DNA of 64,000 bases from JADJNW01 sp964549655 (GCA_964549655.1 CAZJXN010000003.1:30981-94980); one strand, 5' to 3'; positions 7,114 through 16,294 are shown, counted from the stretch's first letter. Program-made: numbers and translations. Notes: generated by a model not told the origin, from the letters alone.

Positions 7114-9405
7114 CTACTTTTTAGAAAACCACTCTTTCACCACTGCCTCCGCAGGTTTACGATTGGGCGTAAAATCATCATTTTCAATGCCGCGATGCTC
7201 AATGTAAGAAGGGAATTTCCACCACAAAATACCGTCAATCCAAGATTTTTTGTGAATACTTTCCAACACAATTTTATAACAAAGTGCCTGATGCGTACCA
7301 AAATACGGCGTGTTATCACTTGCAGCGTGCGGCATGAGCCAAGGCGTTTTTACACTTTTAAAACCAATTTCTGTAAAGATGAAAGGTTTATTATGTTTTT
7401 GAACGATTTTTTCCATTTTATTTAATATTTTGTCAAAACCCTCACGCAGCTCTTGTTCGGTCGCATTGGCATTTGCACTCAACGGATAATAGCAATCCAA
7501 GCCAATTACATCCAATTCATCCCAAAATTGAATCCCTTCAAACTCCGCGCCCCAGTTGGCTGCATACGTGATTTTGCCTCCGTAAATACCTCGAATTTTT
7601 TGAATCAACTTGCGCCAATCTTGCTCGCGCGCGAGGGTCGTTTTGGCAAATTCCGTACCGATGCACAACATTTCTATATCATACATTTCCGCTAACAGTG
7701 CATAATGCCGAATCCATTTATAATAATTTTCAAAAAACTGCTGCCAATCCGCTTCACTTTTCATTTCTACGTCGCCGGGCCACGCGCCTCTGCCCATCCA
7801 GATTTGTGGTTTTAGAATGACGGTCATGCCTAATTTTTGCGCGCTATTTGCAGAGTGAATCACACTTTCATCATTCTCGCCGCCCGAACCGTGTTCGATG
7901 GGGATAACGGTAGGCTTGTTTGGGTTTTCCATAAACGAATATGGCACGATAGCAGTCGCATTACAATATAGTTCATTTGCCTGTTTATCAAGAGATTGCG
8001 TTGCCATTTTAGAAACATAACCATTAAAAATAGCGTAGCCTTCGTGCGCGAAATTAAAACCTTTGAGGTAAGGTAATTGAGTCGGGTTTCGGGTTTCGGG
8101 TTTAAAGTTTTTTGTTTTTTGAGACAGCCACTGGTGCCACTCTTTTTCTAATTGTGGAATCTCCGTATTAGGTGGCGACCAAGTAGGGTAGTTTTTTAGA
8201 AAAATATCTTTTCCTTGTTTTTGAATCAAAAATGCTACAAAAGAAGCGGATAAGCAGTCAATTATTAAACCGGATTCTTTTTCTAACATTACATTGTTTA
8301 ACATTTCCGTTAAAGATGTAATGTTATCGGATTTGAATAATTTTAAAGCCCAATATTCATACCCTTTCCGCTGCCAGTTCTGCGTGAAATAAATCGCCAA
8401 ACCTCGTTCTACCGCATCTGTTTTGGGCTTTCCCAACAAATTGCGCAGCAACACTTGATTTTCTTTACCTAATTGCCGTTCATTATAAATTTCATTTACA
8501 ACTGTATGTACTTCATTTTTATCAAAATCCGCATCTGATTCCTTTGTAATGTTGCGCATCAAACCTTTTTCTTCAGCGGAAGCGTAAAAATGGTAATTAA
8601 TAACCGACAAAGTGCGGGTAGAATCTACAAAGTTGCGAATGCGGTTGGCGGTTTCCTGTACATTTTTGGTGTAGGTAGCCAACACCGTTTTATCAAAATT
8701 TGGAGGGACAATAAATCGAAAATTAGAAGTCTCTGCGATGGCTTGCGCCGAAGTGGTAAAATCGAAATGCGTTTTTTTGTCGAGCGCCCAAGTCTCTGCG
8801 TTGAACATGCCCACCACCACGCGATTATTTTGTTGATATATTTCATACCCAAAGCCACCGCCGCCAAAGAGTCGCCAGCCTTCTGTCATTTTAAATTGCA
8901 AGAAATTGCTCAAAGCCTTGTCATCCGTGCCCGCCACGACCGTCACCGGCAGTTTTGGTTGTAATGGATTGGGATAAAAAGACAGCAAAAAAACTGCGGA
9001 AGGGTCTTTATAATTTTTGTTATCAAATTGAATATTCGCTTTTTCTAATCCGAACGGAAGATTTTCTACCATTTTTCGCAAGAGCGAATTGGACTCCAGC
9101 GTACCAAACAGCATGATGGATTTGGTTTGCCAATCTTCGGAAGTGACTGCGCTACAAGGTTTTATCTCAATGGTCGCATTTCGTATTCGACCGTTCATTT
9201 TCTGCGCAAGTTCGGCGTATTGAGCGACTACATCCGCATTTTGACTGCCATAGACAATCAACACTTTTCGGTTTTCTCGAAATGCGTTCATCAGCTCGTC
9301 GCGCGTGGGGAGATTGGACATTTGCGTTGCTTTCTGGTTTGGGGAATCGCAATTAAAACTGCAAAATGTAAATAAAAACAGGAATAAGTGATATTTGGTA
9401 ATCAT
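7114..9405 (-). CDS. large lipoprotein with GH113-like TIM barrel
   Basis: A 763-aa protein with a lipoprotein-like signal (Cys19 in FNCDS). Residues 30-210 form an alpha/beta domain of unknown type. Residues about 230-430 resemble a gluzincin-like peptidase scaffold whose zinc motif is not intact (HTVVNE instead of HExxH). Residues about 470-763 are a glycoside-hydrolase TIM barrel similar to GH113 beta-mannanases: WMGRGAWPGD, CIGTEF with the likely acid/base Glu, VIGLDCYYPL, and FTEIGF with the likely nucleophile. Probably surface or periplasmic. Substrate unknown; the barrel assignment is more secure than the other domains. Confidence 0.65.
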   Translation of the reverse strand: MITKYHLFLFLFTFCSFNCDSPNQKATQMSNLPTRDELMNAFRENRKVLIVYGSQNADVVAQYAELAQKMNGRIRNATIEIKPCSAVTSEDWQTKSIMLFGTLESNSLLRKMVENLPFGLEKANIQFDNKNYKDPSAVFLLSFYPNPLQPKLPVTVVAGTDDKALSNFLQFKMTEGWRLFGGGGFGYEIYQQNNRVVVGMFNAETWALDKKTHFDFTTSAQAIAETSNFRFIVPPNFDKTVLATYTKNVQETANRIRNFVDSTRTLSVINYHFYASAEEKGLMRNITKESDADFDKNEVHTVVNEIYNERQLGKENQVLLRNLLGKPKTDAVERGLAIYFTQNWQRKGYEYWALKLFKSDNITSLTEMLNNVMLEKESGLIIDCLSASFVAFLIQKQGKDIFLKNYPTWSPPNTEIPQLEKEWHQWLSQKTKNFKPETRNPTQLPYLKGFNFAHEGYAIFNGYVSKMATQSLDKQANELYCNATAIVPYSFMENPNKPTVIPIEHGSGGENDESVIHSANSAQKLGMTVILKPQIWMGRGAWPGDVEMKSEADWQQFFENYYKWIRHYALLAEMYDIEMLCIGTEFAKTTLAREQDWRKLIQKIRGIYGGKITYAANWGAEFEGIQFWDELDVIGLDCYYPLSANANATEQELREGFDKILNKMEKIVQKHNKPFIFTEIGFKSVKTPWLMPHAASDNTPYFGTHQALCYKIVLESIHKKSWIDGILWWKFPSYIEHRGIENDDFTPNRKPAEAVVKEWFSKK

Positions 9406-9448
9406 AAAGTGAAATTAGAAGATAGGAAGATGGGATTTAAGTGCAGCC

Positions 9449-9646
9449 TCATTTATGTGCCTTCAACATTTCCTGTAAGCGCGATTCTGTCATGTCGGGT
9501 ACACCAGCATCAATGACTGCACGGGCATCCTCTTCTGATTTTGAATCATCCACAATCCGCATCCCTGCTACATTTGCCAGCATTTGCAGCAATTCTAACT
9601 GATGGTCATTTTCTATTTCAATCCGTATAGTCCTCATCTTAAACAT
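9449..9646 (-). CDS. small hypothetical protein, antitoxin-like
   Basis: A 65-aa acidic protein starting with a beta strand (MRTIRIEIEND) followed by helices, ending in MTESRLQEMLKAHK. ATG at 9646 or 9637. Size and composition resemble orphan antitoxins, but no toxin gene is next to it, and I cannot name a family. It lies between the GH113-like gene and the WD40 gene on the same strand. Confidence 0.5.
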   Translation of the reverse strand: MFKMRTIRIEIENDHQLELLQMLANVAGMRIVDDSKSEEDARAVIDAGVPDMTESRLQEMLKAHK

Positions 9647-9719
9647 TTTACTTCAAATACAAAACTACAAAAAATCTTTCAAAAATTCCTGTTATGAAAC
9701 CTCCTATCTTCCCATCCTC

Positions 9720-10631
9720 TTATCCTCCCAAATTTTTTATCTTCCATAAAATTATACTCCGATCATCGCTACAAGAAATCAGATAATCGTCCAACCACAG
9801 CAAACGATTCACGGAATTGACGTGCCCGCCGTTGCGAATGGTGTCCAACACTTTTAATAATTCAAACGTCTTTGCGTCCCAGATTTTAATCGTTTTATCG
9901 CGGCTGGCGGTGGCAAACCATTGTCCGTCACGGTGAAACACAATATGGTTAATTGTAAACCAATGTGCCGGTTGAGAATTAACGAGTGCAAAATCATTTT
10001 CAGTGTCCCAAATTTTGAGGTGTGCGTCGCGTCCGCCAGAGAATAAGTGACGTCCGTCGGGGCTGTATTGTACGGTGAAGACAGAATTTTCGTGCGCGTT
10101 TGTAATTATTTTTTTTAATGTTAAAGAATTGGCATCTAATAAGTAAATAGAATTATCACTTGCACCAAGGGCAATTTCGTTGTGAGAAAAGCTCGCGCTA
10201 CGCAAACTCTGATTGCTCAAATGCAAACTCTCCAACGACCGCCCTTCTGCCGCCGACCAGCGCGTAATTTTTCCCTCACCGCCAATCGTGAAAACGCTTT
10301 CGCCTATTCTAAAAATATCAAAAACGCCTTTCTGATGATGGGCAATATTTTTTGTGTTTTCAGAATTTTCCAAGTCCACCCAATGCACGCCACCATTCAT
10401 ATTTCCAACGACCAATTTATTTAAATCTGGCATATTCAATAGTGAAAAAATTTGCGTTTCTACTTTTGCAATCAACTTTCCAACGTCAGGGTTTTCTAAA
10501 TTCCAGCGTACAATCCAGCCATCGCCCGCTGCGGAGAGAAAATGTTGCGCGTCCGCATCTGCTGCAAGTGCAAAAATGGAGGCGTTGTGACCGGTGAGTT
10601 GCGCGATTTTTTGAACTTCTATTCTTGACAT
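9720..10631 (-). CDS. WD40 repeat protein
   Basis: A 303-aa protein made of about seven WD40 blades. Typical GH...xWD ends include HENSVFTVQYSPDGRHLFSGGRDAHLKIWD split across residues 180-210, FATASRDKTIKIWD and LISCSDDRSIILW. It has no signal peptide, so it is probably a cytoplasmic beta-propeller scaffold. There is no enzymatic domain and no informative partner nearby. Confidence 0.85.
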   Translation of the reverse strand: MSRIEVQKIAQLTGHNASIFALAADADAQHFLSAAGDGWIVRWNLENPDVGKLIAKVETQIFSLLNMPDLNKLVVGNMNGGVHWVDLENSENTKNIAHHQKGVFDIFRIGESVFTIGGEGKITRWSAAEGRSLESLHLSNQSLRSASFSHNEIALGASDNSIYLLDANSLTLKKIITNAHENSVFTVQYSPDGRHLFSGGRDAHLKIWDTENDFALVNSQPAHWFTINHIVFHRDGQWFATASRDKTIKIWDAKTFELLKVLDTIRNGGHVNSVNRLLWLDDYLISCSDDRSIILWKIKNLGG

Positions 10632-10657
10632 AACGACAGAAAATTAGAGAGACGGTA

Positions 10658-10690
10658 AGATTTAGCAAATCTCAAAGATTTGCTAAATCT
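10658..10690. repeat. 33-bp palindrome, family P33 copy 1
   Basis: A 33-bp inverted repeat with 15-bp arms, the first being AGATTTAGCAAATCT, and a 3-nt centre. It lies between the divergent WD40 and sterol-desaturase-like genes. Three further 33-bp copies and one degenerate copy occur in the window. Confidence 0.85.
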
Positions 10691-10737
10691 AAACGGAATT
10701 AGCGAAAATTTGCTTGCTTATTTACTATATTTTATTG

Positions 10738-10745
10738 TAATTTTG
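10738..10745 (+). promoter_or_regulatory. candidate Bacteroidota -7 box
   Basis: TAATTTTG matches the Bacteroidota -7 consensus TAnnTTTG, 62 bases before the start of the sterol-desaturase-like gene. A TTGC lies 20 bases upstream where a -33 TTTG is expected, so only half the promoter fits well. Confidence 0.4.
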
Positions 10746-10807
10746 TAACGCTCTTGAATCTTGAATTATGTAAAGTCTATTGTCTAATATCTAAAGTCTG
10801 CTAAGGT

Positions 10808-12094
10808 ATGGAAACGTACGGTTATGTATTAAACATTGCGATGCCCATTTTTTTAATTCTCTTTTTTGTAGAATTATTTTTTGAATGGCGTATGAAAAGG
10901 CAAGTGATTCGCGGCATGGACAGCGTGTCGAGTATTACATCCGGCATGACGAATGTAATAAAAGATGTGCTGGGTATCAGCGTTGGTATCATTGCGTATA
11001 GCTGGCTGGTGGATAAAGTGGCGCTATTTGAAATAAAAAACACGATTGCGGTTTACCTTATTGCATTTATTGCGACGGATTTGGCGGGTTATTGGTCGCA
11101 CCGCTTGAATCATGAAATTAATTTTTTGTGGAACCAGCATGTTATTCATCATAGTAGCGAAGAGTTTAATTTGTCTTGCGCTTTACGCCAATCGGTTTCC
11201 AGTTTTGTAAATTATTTTACCATTTTATTATTGCCAGCGGCATTATTGGGTGTACCAGAACAAGTGATTGCAGTCATTGCGCCTTTACATTTATTTTTAC
11301 AATATTGGTATCATACGCAGTTAATCGGTAAAATGGGCTTTTTGGAACACGTCCTCGTCACGCCTTCGCACCACCGCGTACATCATGCTTTGAATAAGAA
11401 ATATATTGATAAAAATCATGGACAGATTTTCATTATATGGGATAAATTATTTGGCACTTTTCAACAAGAACTCGAAAGTGCGCCGCCTGTATATGGTGTG
11501 ACGCGCCCCGCTCGCACGTGGAATCCCATCAAAATCAACTTCCAACATATATGGCTTTTAATGCAAGATGCTTGGCGTACGCGAAGTTGGTGGGACAAGT
11601 TGCGTATTTGGTTCAAACCCACCGGCTGGCGACCCGCAGATGTTATTGAAAAATATCCGATTCACAGCATCAAAGATATTCACAATTTTGAAAAATATGA
11701 TACGCCACATTCTAAAGCATTATTAGCATGGTCATGGGTGCAATTATTTTTTAATTATGCGCTGCTTATTTACTTTTTTGCTTACATTGGTAAAATCGGT
11801 TCGCCCAATATTTTTATTTACGGCGCATTTATTTTTCTCTGCGTTTTCGCTTATACAGAACTCATGGACCGCAATAAATACGCGCTTTACATCGAAATTG
11901 CAAAATCTATATTAGGGTTATATCTTATTTATAAAGTGGGCGATTGGTTTGGCGCAAGTGATTCAATCGTGCCTTGGTTTACATGGTTCGTAGCGAGTTA
12001 TTTAGTCATTTCGGCGGTGGCAGTGGCGTTGTTTGTAGTGTTTGAAATTAGTAAAGATGGGAAAGAAAAGAAGGGGGAGATGGTGGTAGCGTAG
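10808..12094 (+). CDS. sterol desaturase / fatty acid hydroxylase family membrane protein
   Basis: A 428-aa integral membrane di-iron enzyme. The eight-histidine motif is complete: H98-RLN-H102, H111-VI-HH115, HHRVHH at 188-193 and NHG at 203-205. About four membrane helices precede residue 175, and three more follow in the C-terminal 110 residues, an extension beyond the basic family fold. It likely hydroxylates or desaturates a lipid at the inner membrane; the exact substrate cannot be inferred. It stands alone as a transcription unit. Confidence 0.85.
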   Translation: METYGYVLNIAMPIFLILFFVELFFEWRMKRQVIRGMDSVSSITSGMTNVIKDVLGISVGIIAYSWLVDKVALFEIKNTIAVYLIAFIATDLAGYWSHRLNHEINFLWNQHVIHHSSEEFNLSCALRQSVSSFVNYFTILLLPAALLGVPEQVIAVIAPLHLFLQYWYHTQLIGKMGFLEHVLVTPSHHRVHHALNKKYIDKNHGQIFIIWDKLFGTFQQELESAPPVYGVTRPARTWNPIKINFQHIWLLMQDAWRTRSWWDKLRIWFKPTGWRPADVIEKYPIHSIKDIHNFEKYDTPHSKALLAWSWVQLFFNYALLIYFFAYIGKIGSPNIFIYGAFIFLCVFAYTELMDRNKYALYIEIAKSILGLYLIYKVGDWFGASDSIVPWFTWFVASYLVISAVAVALFVVFEISKDGKEKKGEMVVA

Positions 12095-12116
12095 AAATTA
12101 TATTATTTTAACTAAC

Positions 12117-12712
12117 TTATTCTATTTTTATCGGCTCTAATTCAGTCCGGTTAAATACTGTATTATAGACTTCAACTAATTTATAACATTCGTTAAGTTT
12201 AGGCTTTGTATTTATATTAGAAAATAACCTTATGTTAATTAAATCATTAGGAATATCCCCTTCAAATCTATTATTCTCTTTGTAAGTTTTTGCTGTAATA
12301 ATAAATTTAGCATCTCGATTTGAAATAAATTTAACTTCATTTAAGATTTGATGAGAAAAAGGATGGCTATTTAGTTTACCTAAATGGATTGAAGTTCCGA
12401 TTCCGTTTTTTAAAAGTTCTTGGTCAATATAAGCCTTAATACCTATTTCTTCATTTTCAGCAGCTTCAAACATTATGCTTTTTACAATTCTATCAGTTGT
12501 TTTTTGGGTAATTATAAAACCATCTCTTTTGGAATCATAAAATTCAATCAAATGCGTTTCATCAGATGCCCGAAAATTTGTCAATTCAATTTCTCCTTTG
12601 TCTTCTTGATAACCTGAATCAATGCAGACTTTTTCAAGCCTTTGTCCATTATGCCGAAGTTCGTATTTATAAAATAATTCAGGTCTGTTGCTTTCAGTTG
12701 TATTTTCATCAT
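12117..12712 (-). CDS. hypothetical protein, probable frameshift at its start
   Basis: The open frame runs from the stop at 12117 back to 12713 and reads as natural protein (YELRHNGQRLEKV, ASDETHLIEFYD), but contains no ATG or GTG; the first usable start in frame is a TTG at 12584. An ATGATG at 12707-12712, overlapping the end of the upstream gene, is in another frame. One extra base in the A-run at 12703-12706 would join that start to the long frame and give about 198 residues. Either a sequencing indel or a real mutation. No known domain recognised. Confidence 0.5.
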
Positions 12713-12713
12713 T

Positions 12714-13043
12714 TTATAGATTGTAAATTTCAAGTACCCCAATCGTTCCCTCTTTCCAGTGTGGGTTTTCTATTACAATATTATATAACCCTTTTTTTTC
12801 TATTTTAAAGTTTATGTTGCTTTCAATATAATTGGCGTAAATCTTTTTTCGATTTCTACTTGAATCTCCTTTATAATCAGTTGCTTCTATCTCTATTTTT
12901 AATTTTCGGGATGCTTCTACTGGCTGCCATTCAAAAATTAATTCGTTCCTTTCAAATAGAAGAAAGGTAGGTACAAACATAACTCCTGCTCGCGGCCATC
13001 TTTCGTTGTGATTAATATCTATTTTAAGAAGTAACTTTTTCAC
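12714..13043 (-). CDS. hypothetical protein
   Basis: A 109-aa protein, rich in beta-strand and charged residues, with no signal peptide or membrane segment and no family I recognise. It begins MKKLLLKIDIN and ends GVLEIYNL. Its stop codon overlaps the region of the next gene's presumed ATGATG start, so the two form a coupled pair. Both genes are more AT-rich than their neighbours, which may point to recent acquisition. Confidence 0.55.
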   Translation of the reverse strand: MKKLLLKIDINHNERWPRAGVMFVPTFLLFERNELIFEWQPVEASRKLKIEIEATDYKGDSSRNRKKIYANYIESNINFKIEKKGLYNIVIENPHWKEGTIGVLEIYNL

Positions 13044-13360
13044 TTTTTGCTTATGATTAACCTCACATTATATATTCGCACTAAAAATAGCCTTTTCTCA
13101 TCAAAATGTATATTATTTCATCTACTAGTGGGGTGACTTACCATAAGCGAATTATTTTATCACCTATTCTAACCTTAAACTCCTCCTCTTCCATTATTTC
13201 CCCATCATTCTAACATTTGCTTTGGCAATAAGCCCAAGAATCGTTTTCTTTGCAAAACCAAACAGGAAACGGGATTGGTGAAATGGGATTTGCAAATCGC
13301 TGCTCCCCTATCCCGTCTCACAAGTCACCAATAACAAATAACCTATAACAAAATAAAGCT
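13044..13360. other. 317-bp intergenic region upstream of pdhC
   Basis: No gene is visible on either strand. The right half carries a candidate promoter for the E2 gene. Near 13322-13350 is a short repeat-like segment (CACCAATAACAAATAACC) related to the repeats that flank mazG. Confidence 0.6.
13221..13252 (+). promoter_or_regulatory. candidate promoter for the E2 gene
   Basis: TTTG at 13221-13224 and TTTCTTTG at 13245-13252 are spaced by 20 bases, close to the Bacteroidota consensus (TTTG, then TAnnTTTG about 19-21 bases later), with one mismatch in the TA. The start codon lies about 110 bases downstream. Confidence 0.35.
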
Positions 13361-14770
13361 ATGGCTGAAGTGGTACGGATGCCCCGCATGAGCGATACGA
13401 TGGAAGAAGGCAACATCGTGAGCTGGCTCAAAAAAGAAGGCGATACAGTAGAACCCGGCGATACGCTGGCAGAAGTGGAAACGGATAAAGCGACGATGGA
13501 ACTCGATAGCCCGGAGGAAGGCGTGTTGCTGCACATCGCAGTGAAAGAAGGCGCGGTTCCTATTAACGGCGTGATTGCAGTGATAGGCAAAGCGGGCGAA
13601 GATTGGCAAGCAGCTATCAATGCAGCCGGTGGTGGCAATGGTGCTGCAAGTAACGGAAATGGTGCAGCAAAGCCAGAACCATCTGCCCCAGTCGCAGAGG
13701 CAGAAAAGGTTGTAACCGAAACACCAACACCACCCCAAGAAAATCCAGTGCCGACAGCTACGCATACCGTTGAAAATCAGTCCCTTCCGACAGGTGAAAT
13801 GGGAAGAGGAGTACCTTCAACCGATGGCGAACCCGCAACCGACGAACGCCTAAAAGCCTCGCCATTAGCAAAAAATATTGCGAAAGAAGCGGGTGTGGAC
13901 ATCAGTAAAGTAGAAGGTAGTGGCGAACAAGGTCGCATCGTAAAACGGGATGTAGAAGCGGCGATTGAATCTAAAAAATCAGCGCCTGCGCCAACACCGC
14001 AACCAAGTGCTGCGCCTGCGCCGACACCCCCGCCTGCACAAGAACGCTCCGCTCCGCAAGTACAGCCATTTTCGTATGCGCCTGGCACCGCTAATTTTGA
14101 GGAGAAGCCCGTGAGTCAGATGCGCAAGACGATTGCACGTCGCTTGAGCGAGAGTATGTTTACGGCGCCGCATTTTTATCTGACGATTGAAATCAATATG
14201 GACAAAGCGGTGGAGATGCGCCAGCGTGTGAATGAAGTGGCTCCGACGAAGATTTCATATAATGATTTTGTGATAAAGGCTTGTGCGGCGGCTTTGCGGC
14301 AGCATCCGGCGGTAAATTCTTCTTGGTTGGGCGATAAACTTCGTTTCAATAAAGATATAAATGTTGGAGTGGCAGTGGCGGTGGACGAGGGTTTACTCGT
14401 GCCAGTGATTCGCTTTGCGGATATTAAAACGCTTTCGCAAATAAATATGGAAGTGAAAACGCTGGCAGATAAAGCGAAGAGCAAGAAATTGCAACCCGAT
14501 GAAATGCAGCACAATACGTTTACCATTTCTAATTTGGGGATGTTCGGCATTGAAGAATTTACCGCGATTATCAATCCACCGGATTCGTGTATTCTTGCCG
14601 TTGGTGCGATTGCAGAAAAACCGATTGTAAAAAATGGCGAAATCAAAATCGGCAACATCATGAAAGTGACGCTCTCCTGCGACCACCGCACGGTGGACGG
14701 CGCGACGGGTGCGAAATTTTTGCAGACGTTGCAGCAGATTTTGGAAGACCCGATACGATTGATGGTTTAA
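13361..14770 (+). CDS. pdhC: pyruvate dehydrogenase E2, dihydrolipoamide acetyltransferase
   Basis: A 469-aa acyltransferase core of the pyruvate dehydrogenase complex, transferring acetyl groups from lipoate to CoA. It has one N-terminal lipoyl domain (lipoyl Lys43 in ETDKATMELDS), an Ala/Pro-rich linker (about 90-160), an E3/E1-binding domain (163-202, SPLAKNIAKEAGVD), a second Pro-rich linker and the catalytic domain with H442-RTVDG. The overall layout fits the pyruvate enzyme better than the 2-oxoglutarate or branched-chain forms, but a branched-chain role is not excluded. E1 and E3 genes are not adjacent. Confidence 0.88.
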   Translation: MAEVVRMPRMSDTMEEGNIVSWLKKEGDTVEPGDTLAEVETDKATMELDSPEEGVLLHIAVKEGAVPINGVIAVIGKAGEDWQAAINAAGGGNGAASNGNGAAKPEPSAPVAEAEKVVTETPTPPQENPVPTATHTVENQSLPTGEMGRGVPSTDGEPATDERLKASPLAKNIAKEAGVDISKVEGSGEQGRIVKRDVEAAIESKKSAPAPTPQPSAAPAPTPPPAQERSAPQVQPFSYAPGTANFEEKPVSQMRKTIARRLSESMFTAPHFYLTIEINMDKAVEMRQRVNEVAPTKISYNDFVIKACAAALRQHPAVNSSWLGDKLRFNKDINVGVAVAVDEGLLVPVIRFADIKTLSQINMEVKTLADKAKSKKLQPDEMQHNTFTISNLGMFGIEEFTAIINPPDSCILAVGAIAEKPIVKNGEIKIGNIMKVTLSCDHRTVDGATGAKFLQTLQQILEDPIRLMV

Positions 14771-14811
14771 AAGTTTGACGTTGCCCGTTTGAACGTTGCC
14801 ATTGTCAACAG

Positions 14812-14842
14812 CTGGCATCTGGCATCTAAAAATCTGGCATCT
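14812..14842. repeat. TGGCATCT short repeats
   Basis: Three copies of CTGGCATCT lie within 31 bases behind the E2 gene. Related TGGCATC/TGACATC/TGGTATC units recur at 29466-29556. Confidence 0.6.
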
Positions 14843-14861
14843 TTTTGTGCTTTGAACTTGG

Positions 14862-14901
14862 AAAAGCCAGCAGACGTTTTTATGATGTCTGTTGGCTTTT
14901 T
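14862..14901 (+). terminator. rho-independent terminator after pdhC
   Basis: A 14-bp stem (14862-14875 with 14887-14900, one G-U pair) around AAAAGCCAGCAGAC, with an 11-nt loop, ending in a run of T. Confidence 0.8.
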
Positions 14902-14925
14902 GCACTTCTTGCAAGCCCATATCAC

Positions 14926-14970
14926 ATAATTGGAACGCGGATTTGGCGGATTCTAGCGGATTTTTTCGCT
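14926..14970 (+). repeat. GCGGAT-family repeat, copy 1
   Basis: Spaced GCGGAT/GGCGGAT/GCGGATTTTTT hexamers preceded by ATAATTGGAAC. It is shorter than the copy at 29344-29397, lacking one GCGGAT unit. Confidence 0.75.
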
Positions 14971-15022
14971 CCTTGCATTTTAAAAGTGTAAAGAGAACAT
15001 GAACACGTTAATACACAAATAC

Positions 15023-15391
15023 ATGAACACATCCAAAAAGACACTGGTACTCGGCGCATCCACTAATCCCTCCCGCTACTCCTACTCGGCGGTGCAGCGG
15101 CTGGATATGCACGACCACGAGGTAGTAGCCATCGGCAATCGGGAAGGCGAGATTGACGGTATTAAAATTCAAACTGAACAACTTCCATTAGAAGACATTG
15201 ATACCGTGACTTTATATTTGAATGCAATGAATCAGCAGCCGTATTACGATTATATTTTAAGTTTAAAACCAAAGCGCATTATTTTTAATCCGGGTACGGA
15301 AAATCCGGAATTGGTCAAACTCGCGCGTGAAAACGGCATTGAAGTAGAAATCGGCTGCACGCTCGTGATGCTTTCTATCGGCAATTATTAA
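15023..15391 (+). CDS. CoA-binding domain protein (YccU-like)
   Basis: A small single-domain protein of the CoA_binding_2 family: a Rossmann-like fold with KTLVLGASTNPSRYSYSAVQRL at the N-terminus and NPGTENPELVKLARENGIEVEIGCTLVML at the C-terminus (the second split over residues 91-119). It is cytoplasmic with unknown partner. ATG at 15023 is chosen; an ATG at 14999 lies in a GAACAC-rich repeat and would add eight unconserved residues. A strong palindromic terminator follows. Confidence 0.8.
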   Translation: MNTSKKTLVLGASTNPSRYSYSAVQRLDMHDHEVVAIGNREGEIDGIKIQTEQLPLEDIDTVTLYLNAMNQQPYYDYILSLKPKRIIFNPGTENPELVKLARENGIEVEIGCTLVMLSIGNY

Positions 15392-15445
15392 TTAAAATGA
15401 GGTGACACCCCGACGCGTCGGGGCGTCACCTCATTTTAATTTTTC
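15391..15445. terminator. 25-bp palindromic terminator
   Basis: Arms 15391-15415 and 15416-15440 match at 24 of 25 positions around the centre CGACG-CGTCG and are followed by TTTTT. It lies 3' of the CoA-binding protein gene, overlapping its last base. Confidence 0.85.
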
Positions 15446-15451
15446 CCAATC

Positions 15452-15474
15452 ACAAATCACTAATTATCAATCAC
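15452..15474 (+). repeat. left arm of inverted repeat flanking mazG
   Basis: ACAAATCACTAATTATCAAT followed by CAC. It is matched in inverse orientation at 16295-16317 with about 20 of 23 identities. Confidence 0.65.
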
Positions 15475-15523
15475 AAATCTTATCTTCGCATCCTAATTTT
15501 AAAAACGGTGCAAAAATAAGTGC

Positions 15524-16291
15524 ATGAACTCCACGCAGCAGAAATTGGACGCTTTTGCAAGACTCTTACAAATCATGGACGAACTGCGCGAACAGTGCCC
15601 GTGGGACCAAAAACAAACGCTCCAATCTTTGCGCAATCTCACCATCGAAGAAACCTACGAACTCGCGGACGCAATTCTCGAAAATAACCTAAATGATATA
15701 AAGGAGGAAATTGGTGACCTATTACTGCACATGGTTTTCTATGCCAAAATTGCCAGCGAACAAGGTGCCTTCGATATTGCAGATGCCTTGCATTCCATTT
15801 GCGACAAGCTTATAAAACGCCATCCACATATTTATGGCGACGTAAAAGTGGAAAATGAGGAAGATGTAAAGCGAAATTGGGAGCAAATCAAATTGCAGGA
15901 AGGAAAAAAGTCAGTGTTGCAAGGCGTTCCAAATTCGCTTCCGGCAATGGTGAAAGCCTATCGGATGCAGGAAAAAACGAAACAAGTGGGTTTTGAATGG
16001 GAAAATAGCGAGCAAGTTTGGGAAAAAGTAGAAGAGGAAATTGGCGAGTTGAAAGAAGCGATTACAAACGGCGAAACGGCACAGCGGGTAGAAGAGGAAT
16101 TTGGAGATGTATTATTTTCGTTGGTCAATTATGCTCGTTTTCAAGGCATTGACCCAGAAACGGCGTTGGAAAGAGTGAATCAAAAGTTTAAAAAAAGATT
16201 TGAATATATAGAGGCGAATGCGCCGAGGGATTTGCAAGAGATGACGCTGGCGGAAATGGATGCATTGTGGAATGAAGCGAAGAAGATGTGA
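15524..16291 (+). CDS. mazG: nucleoside triphosphate pyrophosphohydrolase MazG
   Basis: A 255-aa enzyme that hydrolyses (d)NTPs to NMP and pyrophosphate, helping clear abnormal nucleotides. It has two MazG helical repeats: EETYELADAI with EEIGDLLLHMVFYA in the first half and EEEIGELKEAI with EEFGDVLFSLVNYARF in the second, carrying the paired acidic metal-binding residues. The length is that of the full E. coli-type protein. It starts at ATG 15524 and stands alone, flanked by an inverted repeat. Confidence 0.92.
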   Translation: MNSTQQKLDAFARLLQIMDELREQCPWDQKQTLQSLRNLTIEETYELADAILENNLNDIKEEIGDLLLHMVFYAKIASEQGAFDIADALHSICDKLIKRHPHIYGDVKVENEEDVKRNWEQIKLQEGKKSVLQGVPNSLPAMVKAYRMQEKTKQVGFEWENSEQVWEKVEEEIGELKEAITNGETAQRVEEEFGDVLFSLVNYARFQGIDPETALERVNQKFKKRFEYIEANAPRDLQEMTLAEMDALWNEAKKM

Positions 16292-16294
16292 TGG

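Noticed and set aside
12714..13043. Toxin-immunity pair with the next gene
   Set aside because: Neither protein shows a toxin or immunity domain, and no secretion signal or Rhs/T6SS gene is near.
13777..14088. Minus-strand 103-aa frame inside the E2 gene
   Set aside because: Shadow of the Ala/Pro-rich linker; low complexity explains the open frame.
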